Shown here: one piece after another, positions 29,829-39,994 of the stretch
How the letters are laid out: every line of letters starts with the position of its first letter
How positions within the stretch are numbered: position 1 is the stretch's first letter
Translations under genes and position numbers: made by a program
Origin: Burkholderia seminalis DSM 23518
GTDB taxonomy: Bacteria; Pseudomonadota; Gammaproteobacteria; Burkholderiales; Burkholderiaceae
Assembly: GCF_902832885.1 (NCBI RefSeq)
Contig: NZ_CADFDK010000019.1
Span: forward strand, 42,453 to 106,452
DNA: 64,000 bases
Direction of reading: 5' to 3'
The notes under the pieces: generated by a model
What the model was told of the DNA's origin: nothing
The model's database searches: none
Seen by the model: only the letters and a program-made list of their open reading frames with translations

Positions 29829-30614
29829 ATGAGCACGCTCACCAATTCCCTCAAACAACGCCTGCGTGATGGCGACGATCCGCTGTACGGCCTGTGGCTG
29901 TCGCTCGGCAGCGAGTCGGCCGCGGAAGCGCTTGCGCATGCCGGCTACGACTGGCTCTGCATCGACATGGAGCATGCGCCGAACGACAGCCGCGACGTGG
30001 CCTCGCAGCTGCGCGCGATCGCGGCCGCCCACCTGCCGAGCGAGCCCGTCGTGCGGGTGCCGGCGCGCGAGCCGTGGCTCGTGAAGCGCGCGCTCGACGC
30101 CGGCGCGCGCACGCTGATGTTCCCCGGCATCGAGACGCCCGACGAAGCCGCGCACGCGGTGCGGCTCACGCGCTATCCGTCGCCCGATTCGCCCGACGGG
30201 CTGCGCGGCGTCGCGGGCATGGTGCGCGCGGCGGCATTCGGCATGCGCCGCGATTACGTGCAGACGGCGAACGCGCAGGTCGCGGTGATCGTGCAGATCG
30301 AATCGGCGCGCGGTGTCGACGAAGTCGAGCGGATCGCGGCGACGCCGGGCATCGACTGCCTGTTCGTCGGCCCGGCCGATCTCGCGGCGAGCCTCGGGCA
30401 TCTCGGCGACATCCGCCACCCGGACGTCGAAACCGCGATGGCGCGCGTGCTGGCGGCCGGCCGGCAGGCCGGCGTCGCGGTCGGCATCTTCGCCGGCGAC
30501 ACGGCGGCCGCGCGCCAGTACCGCGAGGCCGGCTACCGGATGATCACGGTGTCGGCCGACGTGAGCTGGCTGTTGCGCGCGACGCGGCAGGCATTGCAGG
30601 AGGTACGGTCATGA
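29829..30614 (+). CDS. HpcH/HpaI-family aldolase
   Basis: A 261-residue class II (metal-dependent) aldolase of the HpaI type, which splits 2-keto-acid substrates such as 4-hydroxy-2-ketoheptanedioate. The pattern is clear: YGLWLSLGS, YDWLCIDMEHAPND, ARTLMFPGIETPDEA, VIVQIESARGVD (metal-ligand Glu) and CLFVGPADLAASLG. The stop codon overlaps the next gene's ATG (ATGA at 30611). Homoprotocatechuate or sugar-acid pathway genes are not nearby, so the true substrate is unknown. Confidence 0.87.
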   Translation: MSTLTNSLKQRLRDGDDPLYGLWLSLGSESAAEALAHAGYDWLCIDMEHAPNDSRDVASQLRAIAAAHLPSEPVVRVPAREPWLVKRALDAGARTLMFPGIETPDEAAHAVRLTRYPSPDSPDGLRGVAGMVRAAAFGMRRDYVQTANAQVAVIVQIESARGVDEVERIAATPGIDCLFVGPADLAASLGHLGDIRHPDVETAMARVLAAGRQAGVAVGIFAGDTAAARQYREAGYRMITVSADVSWLLRATRQALQEVRS

Positions 30615-31363
30615 ACGGCGGCAGCGGTGAATGCGGCGTGCGCGCGCGGATCGGCGTGATGGTCGGCCTGTGGGCCCTGTGTATCGCGGCGGCCGCGCAG
30701 GGCACGCCGCAAGCGAAGCCCGATCCGTCGCGCGAGACGCAGTCGGCGGTCGCGGACTACAACGCCGGCGACTATCGCGCGGCGCTGGTGCAGTTCCACG
30801 ACGCGGCCGAGCGCGGCGATCGTCTCGCGCAATTCAACTACGCGATGATGCTGCTGACGGGCGAGGGCGTGACCGCGAACGTCGACGAAGGGTTGCGCTG
30901 GCTGAAGCGCGCGGCCGACGCGAACATGTCGCATGCGCAATACGTGTACGGCCGGATGTTCGACGACGGCGAGTTCGTCGCGCGCGACCCGGCCGAAGCG
31001 CATCGCTGGTTCCTGCGGGCGGCGAAGCAGGGGCGCGTGCAGGCCGAGCTGTCGCTCGCGAACCAGTTCCTCGACGGGCGCGGCACGCCGCGCGACAACC
31101 GGCAGGCGTTCGGGTGGTACAAGCAGGCCGCCGACGCCGGCGAGCCGACCGCGCAGTACGTGACCGCGTCGTTCTACGAGCGCGGCGGCGACGGCGTCGC
31201 GCAGAACCTGAACATCGCGCGGGCGTATTACGCGGCGGCGGCCGCGCAGGGCGACGAGACGGCCGGGCTGAAATTCAAGGAGCTGAGCGCGCGGCTGAAG
31301 TCGCAGGGGCCGGCACCGGGCGGCGCGGCGGAGCCGGGCGGGCCGCACGCGCCGCCGCCATGA
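30611..31363 (+). CDS. Sel1-repeat (TPR-like) exported protein
   Basis: A 250-residue protein with an N-terminal hydrophobic segment (about 14-29) likely to act as a signal peptide. About five Sel1-like helical repeats follow (for example GDRLAQFNYAMMLLTGEGV, then SHAQYVYGRMFDDG). The C-terminus is Pro/Gly-rich. Such proteins are adaptor scaffolds, usually periplasmic. It overlaps the aldolase gene by 4 bp, although a shared function is not obvious. Confidence 0.82.
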   Translation: MNGGSGECGVRARIGVMVGLWALCIAAAAQGTPQAKPDPSRETQSAVADYNAGDYRAALVQFHDAAERGDRLAQFNYAMMLLTGEGVTANVDEGLRWLKRAADANMSHAQYVYGRMFDDGEFVARDPAEAHRWFLRAAKQGRVQAELSLANQFLDGRGTPRDNRQAFGWYKQAADAGEPTAQYVTASFYERGGDGVAQNLNIARAYYAAAAAQGDETAGLKFKELSARLKSQGPAPGGAAEPGGPHAPPP

Positions 31364-31393
31364 GCGCACGCGGCGTTGTGGTCCGTTCCATGA

Positions 31394-31419
31394 AAAACGG
31401 CGCCCCGGAGCGCCGTTTT
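31394..31419. terminator. Bidirectional terminator between the Sel1 gene and rodA
   Basis: AAAACGGCGC (31394-31403) pairs with GCGCCGTTTT (31410-31419), a perfect 10-bp stem with a 6-nt loop between convergent genes. Confidence 0.8.
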
Positions 31420-31445
31420 CCTCGACCGCGGGGCAGGCCGCGCGG

Positions 31446-32594
31446 TCAGCTCTTCATCAGGCGCCGCTGCCGCCCGACGCTCATGATCATCCCGATCGCG
31501 ATGCCGAGCGTCGTGAGCGCCGTGCCGCCGTAACTCATGAACGGCAGCGGCACGCCGACGACCGGCAGCACGCCGCTCACCATCCCGATGTTGACGAACG
31601 CGTAGACGAAGAACGCGAGCGTGAGCGAGCCTGCGAGCAGGCGGCCGAACAGCGTCGCGCCTTGCGCGGCGATGTAGAGCCCGCGCGCGATCAGCGCCAT
31701 GTACAGCGTCAGCAGCACGAGCCCGCCGACGAGCCCCCATTCCTCCGAGAACACCGCGAAGATGAAGTCGGTGTGCTTTTCCGGAATGAATTCGAGGTGC
31801 GCCTGCGTGCCTTTCAGATAGCCCTTGCCGAGCACGCCGCCCGAGCCGATCGCGATCACGGCCTGGATCGTGTGGAAGCCCTTGCCCAGCGGGTCGGAGG
31901 TCGGGTCGAGCAGCGTGCACACGCGGTGCTTCTGGTAATCGTGCATCAGCGGCCACTGCACGTCCGGCTGGCAGATGCGCTCCTCGAACACGGCGATCGA
32001 GCCGACCGCGATCACGCCCGCGACGAGCACCGGCACGATCAGCTTGAACGACAGGCCGGCGAGGTAGATCACGAAGAAGCCTGCCGCGAACACGAGCAGG
32101 CCCGTGCCGAGGTCGGGCTGCTTCGCGATCAGCCCGACCGGCACCATCAGGATCCCGAACGCGGCGACGAAGTCGTACCAGCGCAGCCCGCCCTCGCGGC
32201 GCTGGTAGTACCACGCGAGCATCAGCGGTGTCGCGATCTTGAGGATTTCGGACGGCTGGATCACGACGCCGACGTTCAGCCAGCGCTTCGCGCCCTTCTT
32301 GGTCATCCCGAACAGCGCGACCGCAACCAGTAGCGCGACCCCGAACGTATAGAGCGGGACCGCGAAGCGCATCAGCGTGGTCGGCGGAATGTTGGCGATC
32401 ACCCACATCAGCACGAAGGTCAGCAGGATGTTGCGCAGCTGATCCTCGACGCGGCCCGGCATGTCGATCGATGCGCTGTACAGCGTGACGATGCCGACGC
32501 ACAGCAGCAGGAACACGATGAGGGCGAGCGGGCGGTCGAAGCCCGCGAACATCTGCTTGATCTTGTCGAGCCAGGCGCGCTTGTCGAATTGCAT
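31446..32594 (-). CDS. rodA: Rod-shape SEDS glycosyltransferase RodA (MrdB)
   Basis: A 382-residue polytopic membrane protein of the SEDS family that polymerises peptidoglycan during side-wall elongation with PBP2. About ten membrane helices are visible. The family segments KQPDLGTGLLVFAAG and GSGGVLGKGYLKGTQAHLEFIP (split here across two loops) and the C-terminal GVPLPFMSYGGTA are present. It starts 11 bp after mrdA and ends the mre operon at a terminator. Confidence 0.94.
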   Translation of the reverse strand: MQFDKRAWLDKIKQMFAGFDRPLALIVFLLLCVGIVTLYSASIDMPGRVEDQLRNILLTFVLMWVIANIPPTTLMRFAVPLYTFGVALLVAVALFGMTKKGAKRWLNVGVVIQPSEILKIATPLMLAWYYQRREGGLRWYDFVAAFGILMVPVGLIAKQPDLGTGLLVFAAGFFVIYLAGLSFKLIVPVLVAGVIAVGSIAVFEERICQPDVQWPLMHDYQKHRVCTLLDPTSDPLGKGFHTIQAVIAIGSGGVLGKGYLKGTQAHLEFIPEKHTDFIFAVFSEEWGLVGGLVLLTLYMALIARGLYIAAQGATLFGRLLAGSLTLAFFVYAFVNIGMVSGVLPVVGVPLPFMSYGGTALTTLGIAIGMIMSVGRQRRLMKS

Positions 32595-32605
32595 GCCTTT
32601 CTCCG

Positions 32606-34888
32606 TTAATGAGCGGTGCCGGCGTCCGCCGCTTTCGCGGGGGCCGTCGCACGGTGGTTGTCGTCCCGCGGCGCGGCGGCAAGCGGCTGCGCATCGCTGG
32701 CGGGCCGGCGCGGCCGGTGCGGGCGCCGGATCGGCGGCAGGCTCGCGGCCCTCGGCGCCGCGGCGCTCGCGTCGGCCGGCTGGGCCGCGCTGGCGGCTGC
32801 GTCCGATGCGGCGGCGGCCGAGGCAGCCGATGCCGCATCCGCCGCGCTGGCCGCGGTCGGCACGACCGGCTGCGGCAGCGCCTTGAAGCCGGCCGCGACG
32901 GCGGCGGGCTTGGTCGCATCGCCGATCACCGGTGCGCTGATGGGTTCGGTCGCCGACGCGGCGGCCGCCACGGCCGCCGCCTCGTTCTTCGGGTTCTGGC
33001 GCTCGACCAGGTAGTAGTCGAGCACGCGGCGCGCGATCGGGCCGGCGGCCTGCGCGCCCCAGCCGCCGTTCTCGACGACCAGCGCGATGGCGATCTGCGG
33101 GTGGTCGACCGGCGCGTACGCGATGAACAGCGCGTGGTCGCGCAGGTGCTCGGCGAGCAGGTGGCCCTTGTAGTTCGAGCCCTGCAGCGAGAACACCTGC
33201 GCGGTACCGGTCTTGCCGGCCGCGAGGTACGGCGCGCCGCGGAATACCTTGTACGCGGTGCCGGACGGGTTCTCGATCACGTTCTCCATCCCGCGCTTCA
33301 CGACGTCGATGTCGGCCGCCTTGAGCGGGATCACCTCGCTTTCCTTCGGCACGGTCAGGTGGCGCGCGCGCGTGATCGGATCCTCGACTTCCTTCACGAG
33401 GTGAGGCTTCATCACGACGCCGTTGTTCGCGAGCGTCGCGGTCGCGTGAGCCAGCTGCAGGATCGTGAACGAGTTGTAGCCCTGGCCGATCCCGAGGCTG
33501 ATCGTTTCGCCGTCGAACCACTTCTGCTGCGCGGCCTTCTTGAACGCCTTCTTCTTCCAGTCGGTCGACGGCAGGATCCCGCGCGCCTCGCCCTGGATGT
33601 CGATCCCGGTGATCTGGCCGAAGCCGAACGGCTTCATGAAGTTCGCGATCGCGTTCACGCCGAGGTCGCGCGCGAGCATGTAGAAGTAGGTGTCGTTCGA
33701 CACCATGATCGCCTTGTTCATGTCGACCCAGCCCTGGCCCGAACGCACGTCGTTGCGGAACGTATGGCCGCCGAACGTGAAGTAGCCGGGATCCTGGAAG
33801 CCCCAGCCCGGCGTGCGCTTGCCGAGCGTCAGGCCCGCGAGCGCCATGAACGGCTTGTAGGTCGAGCCGGGCGGGTAGGTGCCGTGCAGCGGGCGGTTCA
33901 GCAGCGGCTTGTCCGGCGAGTTGTTCAGCTCGTCCCAGGTCTGCTGGTCGATGCCGTCGACGAACGAGTTCGGGTCGAAGCTCGGCGACGACACGAACGC
34001 GAGCACGTCGCCCGTTTTCGGCTCGATCGCGACGAGCGCGCCGCGCTTGCCGGCGAACGCCTGCTCGGCGACCTGCTGCAGCCCGATGTCGAGGGACAGC
34101 ACGAGGTTGTTGCCGGGCGTCGCCTGCGTGCGCGACAGCGTGCGCACCGGCCGGCCGCCGGCCGTCACCTCGACTTCCTCGAAGCCCGTCAGCCCGTGCA
34201 GCTCGGTCTCGTAGCTCTGCTCGACGCCGATCTTGCCGATGTAGTCGGTGCCCTTGTAGTTGTTCGCGTCGCGGCGCGGATCGTAGTTTTCCTGGTCGCT
34301 GTCGTTGTCGTCGCTCATCGCGTCGATGCGATCCTGGTCGCGCTTCGAGATCCGGCCGATGTAGCCGATCACGTGCGCGGCCGTCATGCCGAGCGGATAT
34401 TGCCGGAACAGCCGCGCGCGCACGTCGACGCCGGGGAAGCGGAAGCGCTGCGCGGTGAAACGCGCGACTTCCGCGTCGGTGAGCCGCGTGCGGATCGGCA
34501 GGCTCTCGAAGTTCTTCGAGTCTTCCTGCAGCTTCTTGAAGCGGCGGCGGTCGCGCGCGTCGATCGGGACGATCTCGGACAGCTTGTCGATCGTGTTGTC
34601 GAGCGTGTCGTCGAGCTTCGACGGCGTGATCTCGAGCGTGTACGCCGAATAGTTCTTCGCGAGGATCACGCCGTTGCGGTCGGTGATGATCCCGCGGTTC
34701 GGCACGATCGGCGCGACCGAGATGCGGTTCTCCTCGGCCTGCAGCGCGTATTTGCCGTGCTGCATCAGCTGCAGGTAGAAGAAGCGGCTCGCGAGCAGCC
34801 CGAAGCAGACGAACACGAACACGCCCGCCGCCGCGACGCGCAGGCGGAACTTCGAGAGCTGCTGTTGGGTGTCGTTGAATTCGGTCAT
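32606..34888 (-). CDS. mrdA: Penicillin-binding protein 2 (MrdA)
   Basis: A 760-residue elongasome transpeptidase. One membrane helix (about 18-38) precedes the dimerisation domain and the transpeptidase domain with PGSTYKPF (catalytic Ser, STYK), SND and AGKTGTAQ (KTG). Residues from about 633 to 760 form a long Ala/Pro-rich low-complexity tail that most PBP2 proteins of about 630 residues lack. It lies between mreD (gap 94 bp) and rodA (gap 11 bp). Confidence 0.93.
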   Translation of the reverse strand: MTEFNDTQQQLSKFRLRVAAAGVFVFVCFGLLASRFFYLQLMQHGKYALQAEENRISVAPIVPNRGIITDRNGVILAKNYSAYTLEITPSKLDDTLDNTIDKLSEIVPIDARDRRRFKKLQEDSKNFESLPIRTRLTDAEVARFTAQRFRFPGVDVRARLFRQYPLGMTAAHVIGYIGRISKRDQDRIDAMSDDNDSDQENYDPRRDANNYKGTDYIGKIGVEQSYETELHGLTGFEEVEVTAGGRPVRTLSRTQATPGNNLVLSLDIGLQQVAEQAFAGKRGALVAIEPKTGDVLAFVSSPSFDPNSFVDGIDQQTWDELNNSPDKPLLNRPLHGTYPPGSTYKPFMALAGLTLGKRTPGWGFQDPGYFTFGGHTFRNDVRSGQGWVDMNKAIMVSNDTYFYMLARDLGVNAIANFMKPFGFGQITGIDIQGEARGILPSTDWKKKAFKKAAQQKWFDGETISLGIGQGYNSFTILQLAHATATLANNGVVMKPHLVKEVEDPITRARHLTVPKESEVIPLKAADIDVVKRGMENVIENPSGTAYKVFRGAPYLAAGKTGTAQVFSLQGSNYKGHLLAEHLRDHALFIAYAPVDHPQIAIALVVENGGWGAQAAGPIARRVLDYYLVERQNPKNEAAAVAAAASATEPISAPVIGDATKPAAVAAGFKALPQPVVPTAASAADAASAASAAAASDAAASAAQPADASAAAPRAASLPPIRRPHRPRRPASDAQPLAAAPRDDNHRATAPAKAADAGTAH

Positions 34889-34982
34889 GCGGTTAGGGGC
34901 GGTCTGGCCCGCGCGGGCGGGCGAGGTGCCGCCCCTGGGCGCAACGGGCGTGGGGGCGGCGGGTATTCAAGGTCGGTCCGGC

Positions 34983-35495
34983 TCAGATGGGGCGCGTGTC
35001 GTCCGGATCGACCGGGCGGCGTTGCGGCATCAGCAGCAGGTGGCTCGCGATCGGCCACAGCGCGGCTTCGACGAAGCCGTCGACGAGGTAGCGCCAGCCC
35101 GGGAACGCCGCGCCCATCAGCAGACGGATCACGAACGGCACGAGCTGCGCGACGACGAGCAGCGGCGTGACATACAGCACCTGCACGCCGATCGGCATCC
35201 ACAGCACGCGGCGGTGGATCGTGATCGCGCCGTACGACAGCAGCGTATAGGCGAGCGCGTGCTCGCCGAGCAGCCCCGCGTCGTGCACGTCCATCAGGAT
35301 GCCGAGCGCGAACGCGACGCCCATCCCGACCTTGCGCGGCTGATGGATGTTCCAGAACAGCAGCACGAGCGCGACGAAGTCGGGCACGCCGGGCAGGCGG
35401 CCCCACGGCATCAGGTTCAGCAGGAACGCGGCGGCGAGGCTGAAGACGATGAAGTACGGATTGACCGGCTGCAGGATGTATTGCGGGCGGTTCAT
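34983..35495 (-). CDS. mreD: Rod shape-determining protein MreD
   Basis: A 170-residue hydrophobic inner-membrane protein with about five helices. It shows the family's LPGVPDFVALVLLFWNIHQP, GILMDVHDAG and the C-terminal GWRYLVDGFVEAAL region. It belongs to the MreBCD complex that guides lateral wall growth. It overlaps mreC by 4 bp (ATGA). Confidence 0.9.
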   Translation of the reverse strand: MNRPQYILQPVNPYFIVFSLAAAFLLNLMPWGRLPGVPDFVALVLLFWNIHQPRKVGMGVAFALGILMDVHDAGLLGEHALAYTLLSYGAITIHRRVLWMPIGVQVLYVTPLLVVAQLVPFVIRLLMGAAFPGWRYLVDGFVEAALWPIASHLLLMPQRRPVDPDDTRPI

Positions 35496-36595
35496 CGCTG
35501 GGCTCCTGGTTGCCCGGCCGCGGGCTTCGCGGGCGCGGCGGCCGGCCTGGCCGGAGCGGCGGGCGCCGCCGGTGCAGGCTTCGCGGCCGGCGGGGGCGCG
35601 GCGGCCGGCTTCGCGTTCGCGTCGGCCTTCTCGCCCTTCTCGCCCTTCTCGCCCTTCTCGCCCTTCTCGCCCTTCTCGCCCTTCGCGGCGGCTTTCGCGC
35701 CCTTCTTGCCCTTCGCGTTCTTGTCGGCGGCCGGATCGGGCTCGGCCGGGCGCGGCGGGATGTCGTTCTGGTAATGCAGCACGAGCATCTGGCGCGCGCC
35801 GCGCACGGCGGCGATCGGCGCGCAGGTCACGCGTGCGAATGCGGTATCGGCGAGCTTGTCGACGCGCGCGACCTTCGCGACCGGCAGGCCGGGCGGATAG
35901 ACGCCGTCGAGGCCGCTCGTGACGAGTTCGTCGCCGGCGACGAGATCGGCGCTCGTCGGCACGAAGCGCAGGTCGAGCGAATCGCCCTTCGGCGTGCCGT
36001 AGATCACGCTGCGCAGGCCGGTGCGCAGCACCTGCACGGGAATCGCGAGATCGCGGTCGGTGACCAGCGTGACTTCGGCCTGCAGCGGGAACACGCGCGT
36101 GACCTGGCCGATCACGCCGTCCTCGCTGACGACGGGCGAGCCGTTCTGGATGCCCTGTTGCGAGCCTTGCCCGATCACGATCTTCTGCGTGAACGGATCG
36201 CTCGTGTCGTACTGGATCTCGACCGGCGTCGATTGCGTCGCGATGTGCTGGCGCAGCTCGAGCACCGCGCGCAGGTGCGCGTTTTCCTGCGTGAGCACGG
36301 CGGCCTGGTTGGCCTGCGTGGACAACTGCAGGTTGCGTTTGCGCAGATCGTCGTTCTCGTGGCGCAGCGACGCGCCGGTGACGGCGATGTCGGCCGCGCC
36401 CATGAACAGGTCGCGCGGCACGAGCGCCGCGCGCTGCAGCGGATAGAGCACGGTGCCGAGCACGCCGCGCACGATTTCGAGCGTGCTGAAGCGCGCGTCC
36501 GACACGAGGAGCGCGATGGCGAGGGCAACGAAGAAGATGAGCCGCGCGAGCGCGGGCGGACCTTGCTTGAAGAGGGGCGGCGGACTGTATTCCAT
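35492..36595 (-). CDS. mreC: Rod shape-determining protein MreC
   Basis: A 367-residue periplasmic scaffold of the elongasome. A membrane anchor (about 16-36) and coiled coil (about 65-112) lead to the two beta-barrel domains (about 115-275, with GQGSQQGIQNGSPVV). After residue 285 comes a low-complexity tail: six tandem Gly-Glu-Lys units, then a Pro/Ala-rich stretch. The tail is absent from short MreC proteins such as that of E. coli. The gene follows mreB and overlaps mreD. Confidence 0.92.
   Translation of the reverse strand: MEYSPPPLFKQGPPALARLIFFVALAIALLVSDARFSTLEIVRGVLGTVLYPLQRAALVPRDLFMGAADIAVTGASLRHENDDLRKRNLQLSTQANQAAVLTQENAHLRAVLELRQHIATQSTPVEIQYDTSDPFTQKIVIGQGSQQGIQNGSPVVSEDGVIGQVTRVFPLQAEVTLVTDRDLAIPVQVLRTGLRSVIYGTPKGDSLDLRFVPTSADLVAGDELVTSGLDGVYPPGLPVAKVARVDKLADTAFARVTCAPIAAVRGARQMLVLHYQNDIPPRPAEPDPAADKNAKGKKGAKAAAKGEKGEKGEKGEKGEKGEKADANAKPAAAPPPAAKPAPAAPAAPARPAAAPAKPAAGQPGAQR
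35628..35681 (+). repeat. Six perfect 9-bp tandem repeats inside mreC
   Basis: TTCTCGCCC is repeated six times without change (54 bp). On the coding (minus) strand it gives six Gly-Glu-Lys units. A 9-bp period keeps the frame, so unit number can vary by slippage without breaking mreC. Confidence 0.95.
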
Positions 36596-36720
36596 GGTCG
36601 GCGCCGGGCGCGTGTGATCGGTTAAATGATGCTCAGACGCGCAAACGGCGCGGCGGTTCGTTCTGAACGAGCGATCCGGCCACGCCGCGGGTGCGTCATG
36701 TCAGGGAACTGCCTAGACGA

Positions 36721-37764
<1,044 letters not shown>

Positions 37765-38131
37765 TCAGAATCCTGTTTCGCTCTGGGCCGGCCCTGCTTA
37801 GCGGACGCTGAGGGCGGCAGCGGAAAAAATAACAGCCTCGGGAAGCGTGGCGGAAGCGGCCGCCGCGGCGCACGAAGCTGCGAGTGATGTCTACCGGGGA
37901 TCGCACGAAGCACGCACGGCTTGCCGAAGCGGGGCGAAACGGTGCGGGAAAAGGCTGCCGGGTTTGGGTCGAACGCGTAATGATACCTTATAATTTCACG
38001 GTATTTGAATCGAAACGGGCGGTATTTTTGCCGCTTCGGCCCCGATTTTTGAGGGTGGGATCGCACCCTCCAACCCCCCGCCGCAGCGCTGCTTTCGATG
38101 CGCTGCGCAGCCTTGTTTTTCCGGTGATCGC
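37765..38131. promoter_or_regulatory. Divergent mreB/gatC control region with structured gatC leader
   Basis: This 367-bp gap has a perfect TATAAT at 37989-37994 pointing towards gatC, with TTGGGT about 19 bp before it. The implied leader of about 130 nt carries GAGGGTG (38051-38057)/CACCCTC (38064-38070) and GCAGCGC (38083-38089)/GCGCTGC (38100-38106), the latter followed by TTGTTTTT at 38113-38120. The second hairpin could be an attenuator just before gatC. No clear mreB promoter was found. Confidence 0.45.
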
Positions 38132-38431
38132 ATGGCCCTGACCCTGACCGATGTGAAACGCATCGCGCACCTCGCGCGACTCGAAATGGCCGACGCCGAC
38201 GCCGAGCACATGCTCGGCCAGCTCAATGAATTCTTCGGGCTCGTCGAGCAGATGCAGGCGGTCGATACCGCCGGCATCGCGCCGCTCGCCCACCCGATCG
38301 AACAGATCCAGCAAGTCGCGCAGCGCCTGCGCGACGACGCCGTGACGGAAGTCGTCAATCGCGACGACAACCAGCGTCCGGCGCCGGCCGTCCAGGACGG
38401 CCTCTACCTCGTGCCGAAGGTGATCGAGTAA
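38132..38431 (+). CDS. gatC: Asp/Glu-tRNA amidotransferase subunit C
   Basis: A 99-residue subunit that wraps around GatA and GatB in the amidotransferase converting Asp-tRNA(Asn) and Glu-tRNA(Gln) to the amidated forms. The family opening, [21 protein letters not shown], is cut here only by its helix break, and the C-terminal [11 protein letters not shown] is present. It is first in gatC-gatA-gatB. Confidence 0.95.
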   Translation: MALTLTDVKRIAHLARLEMADADAEHMLGQLNEFFGLVEQMQAVDTAGIAPLAHPIEQIQQVAQRLRDDAVTEVVNRDDNQRPAPAVQDGLYLVPKVIE

Positions 38432-38500
38432 GCATTCGATGACAAGCGCGCCGGCCGCCCTGCGCCGCGCGCCACCCAGAATTCCCAGGAAAACCACTCA

Positions 38501-39991
38501 ATGCACGCAAAAAGCCTCACCGAACTGCGCGCCGCGCTCGCCGCCAAGGAGTGCTCGGCCGTCGAGCTCGCGCAGCTCTACCTGAAGCGGATCGACGCCG
38601 CACGCGACCTGAACGCGTTCGTCCAGGTCGACGCCGACCTGACCCTCGCGCAGGCGAAAGCCGCCGACGCGGAACTCGCGCGCGGCGCGGGCGGCGCGCT
38701 CACCGGCCTGCCGATCGCGCACAAGGACGTCTTCGTCACGCGCGGCTGGCGCTCGACCGCCGGCTCGAAGATGCTCGCGAACTACGAGAGCCCGTTCGAC
38801 GCGACCGTCGTCGCCCGCCTGCAGGCGGCCGGCATGGTCACGCTCGGCAAGACCAACATGGACGAGTTCGCGATGGGCTCGTCGAACGAGAATTCCGCGT
38901 TCGGCGCGGTGAAGAACCCGTGGGACACGAACGCCGTGCCGGGCGGCAGCTCGGGCGGCAGCTCGGCCGCCGTCGCCGCGCGCCTCGCGCCGGCGGCAAC
39001 CGGCACCGACACCGGCGGCTCGATCCGCCAGCCCGCGTCGTTCGCGGGCGTGACGGGCATCAAGCCGACCTACGGCCGCGTGTCGCGCTACGGGATGATC
39101 GCGTTCGCGTCGTCGCTCGACCAGGGCGGCCCGATGGCGCAGAGCGCGTCCGACTGCGCGCTGCTGCTGAACGGGATGGCCGGCTTCGACGAGCGCGACT
39201 CGACGAGCCTCGAGCGCGACGACGAGGATTTCACGCGCCACCTCGGCCAGCCGTGGGCGGCCGGCAACGATGCGGGCAAGCCGCTCGCGGGCCTGCGTAT
39301 CGGCCTGCCGAACGAGTATTTCGGCGACGGCCTCGCCGACGACGTGCGCGCGGCGATCGACGCGGCGCTGAAGCAGTATGAGGCGCTCGGCGCGACGCTC
39401 GTGCCGGTGTCGCTGCCGAAGACGGAACTGTCGATCCCCGTGTACTACGTGATCGCGCCGGCGGAAGCGTCGTCGAACCTGTCGCGTTTCGACGGCGTGC
39501 GTTTCGGCCATCGTGCCGCGCAGTACGGCGACCTGCTCGACATGTACAAGAAGTCGCGCGCCGAAGGCTTCGGCCCCGAGGTGAAGCGCCGCATCCTGGT
39601 CGGCACGTACGTGCTGTCGCACGGCTACTACGACGCGTACTACCTGCAGGCGCAGAAGATCCGCCGCATCATCGCGAACGATTTCCAGGAAGCGTTCAAG
39701 ACCTGCGACGTGATCATGGGCCCGGCGTCGCCGACGGTCGCATGGGATCTCGGCGCGAAGGGCGACGATCCGGTGCAGATGTATCTCGCGGACATCTACA
39801 CGCTGTCGGTGAGCCTCGCCGGTCTTCCCGGCATGAGCGTGCCGTGCGGCTTCGGCGCGGGCGCGAACGCGAAGCGCCCGGTCGGCCTGCAGATCATCGG
39901 CAACTATTTCAACGAAGCCCGGATGCTGCAGGTCGCCGACGCGTTCCAGCGCGCGACCGACTGGCACAAGCAAGTTCCGGCAGGGGTGTAA
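38501..39991 (+). CDS. gatA: Asp/Glu-tRNA amidotransferase subunit A
   Basis: A 496-residue amidase-signature enzyme that releases ammonia from glutamine. The Ser-cisSer-Lys triad is visible: Lys in IAHKDVF, the Gly/Ser-rich loop [11 protein letters not shown] and the nucleophile region [13 protein letters not shown]. Length is normal. gatB starts 3 bp after its stop, so the two are translationally linked. Confidence 0.96.
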   Translation: MHAKSLTELRAALAAKECSAVELAQLYLKRIDAARDLNAFVQVDADLTLAQAKAADAELARGAGGALTGLPIAHKDVFVTRGWRSTAGSKMLANYESPFDATVVARLQAAGMVTLGKTNMDEFAMGSSNENSAFGAVKNPWDTNAVPGGSSGGSSAAVAARLAPAATGTDTGGSIRQPASFAGVTGIKPTYGRVSRYGMIAFASSLDQGGPMAQSASDCALLLNGMAGFDERDSTSLERDDEDFTRHLGQPWAAGNDAGKPLAGLRIGLPNEYFGDGLADDVRAAIDAALKQYEALGATLVPVSLPKTELSIPVYYVIAPAEASSNLSRFDGVRFGHRAAQYGDLLDMYKKSRAEGFGPEVKRRILVGTYVLSHGYYDAYYLQAQKIRRIIANDFQEAFKTCDVIMGPASPTVAWDLGAKGDDPVQMYLADIYTLSVSLAGLPGMSVPCGFGAGANAKRPVGLQIIGNYFNEARMLQVADAFQRATDWHKQVPAGV

Positions 39992-39994
39992 GCA

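Noticed and set aside
35628-35681. CRISPR-like tandem repeat
   Set aside because: The units are 9 bp with no spacers and lie in frame inside mreC.
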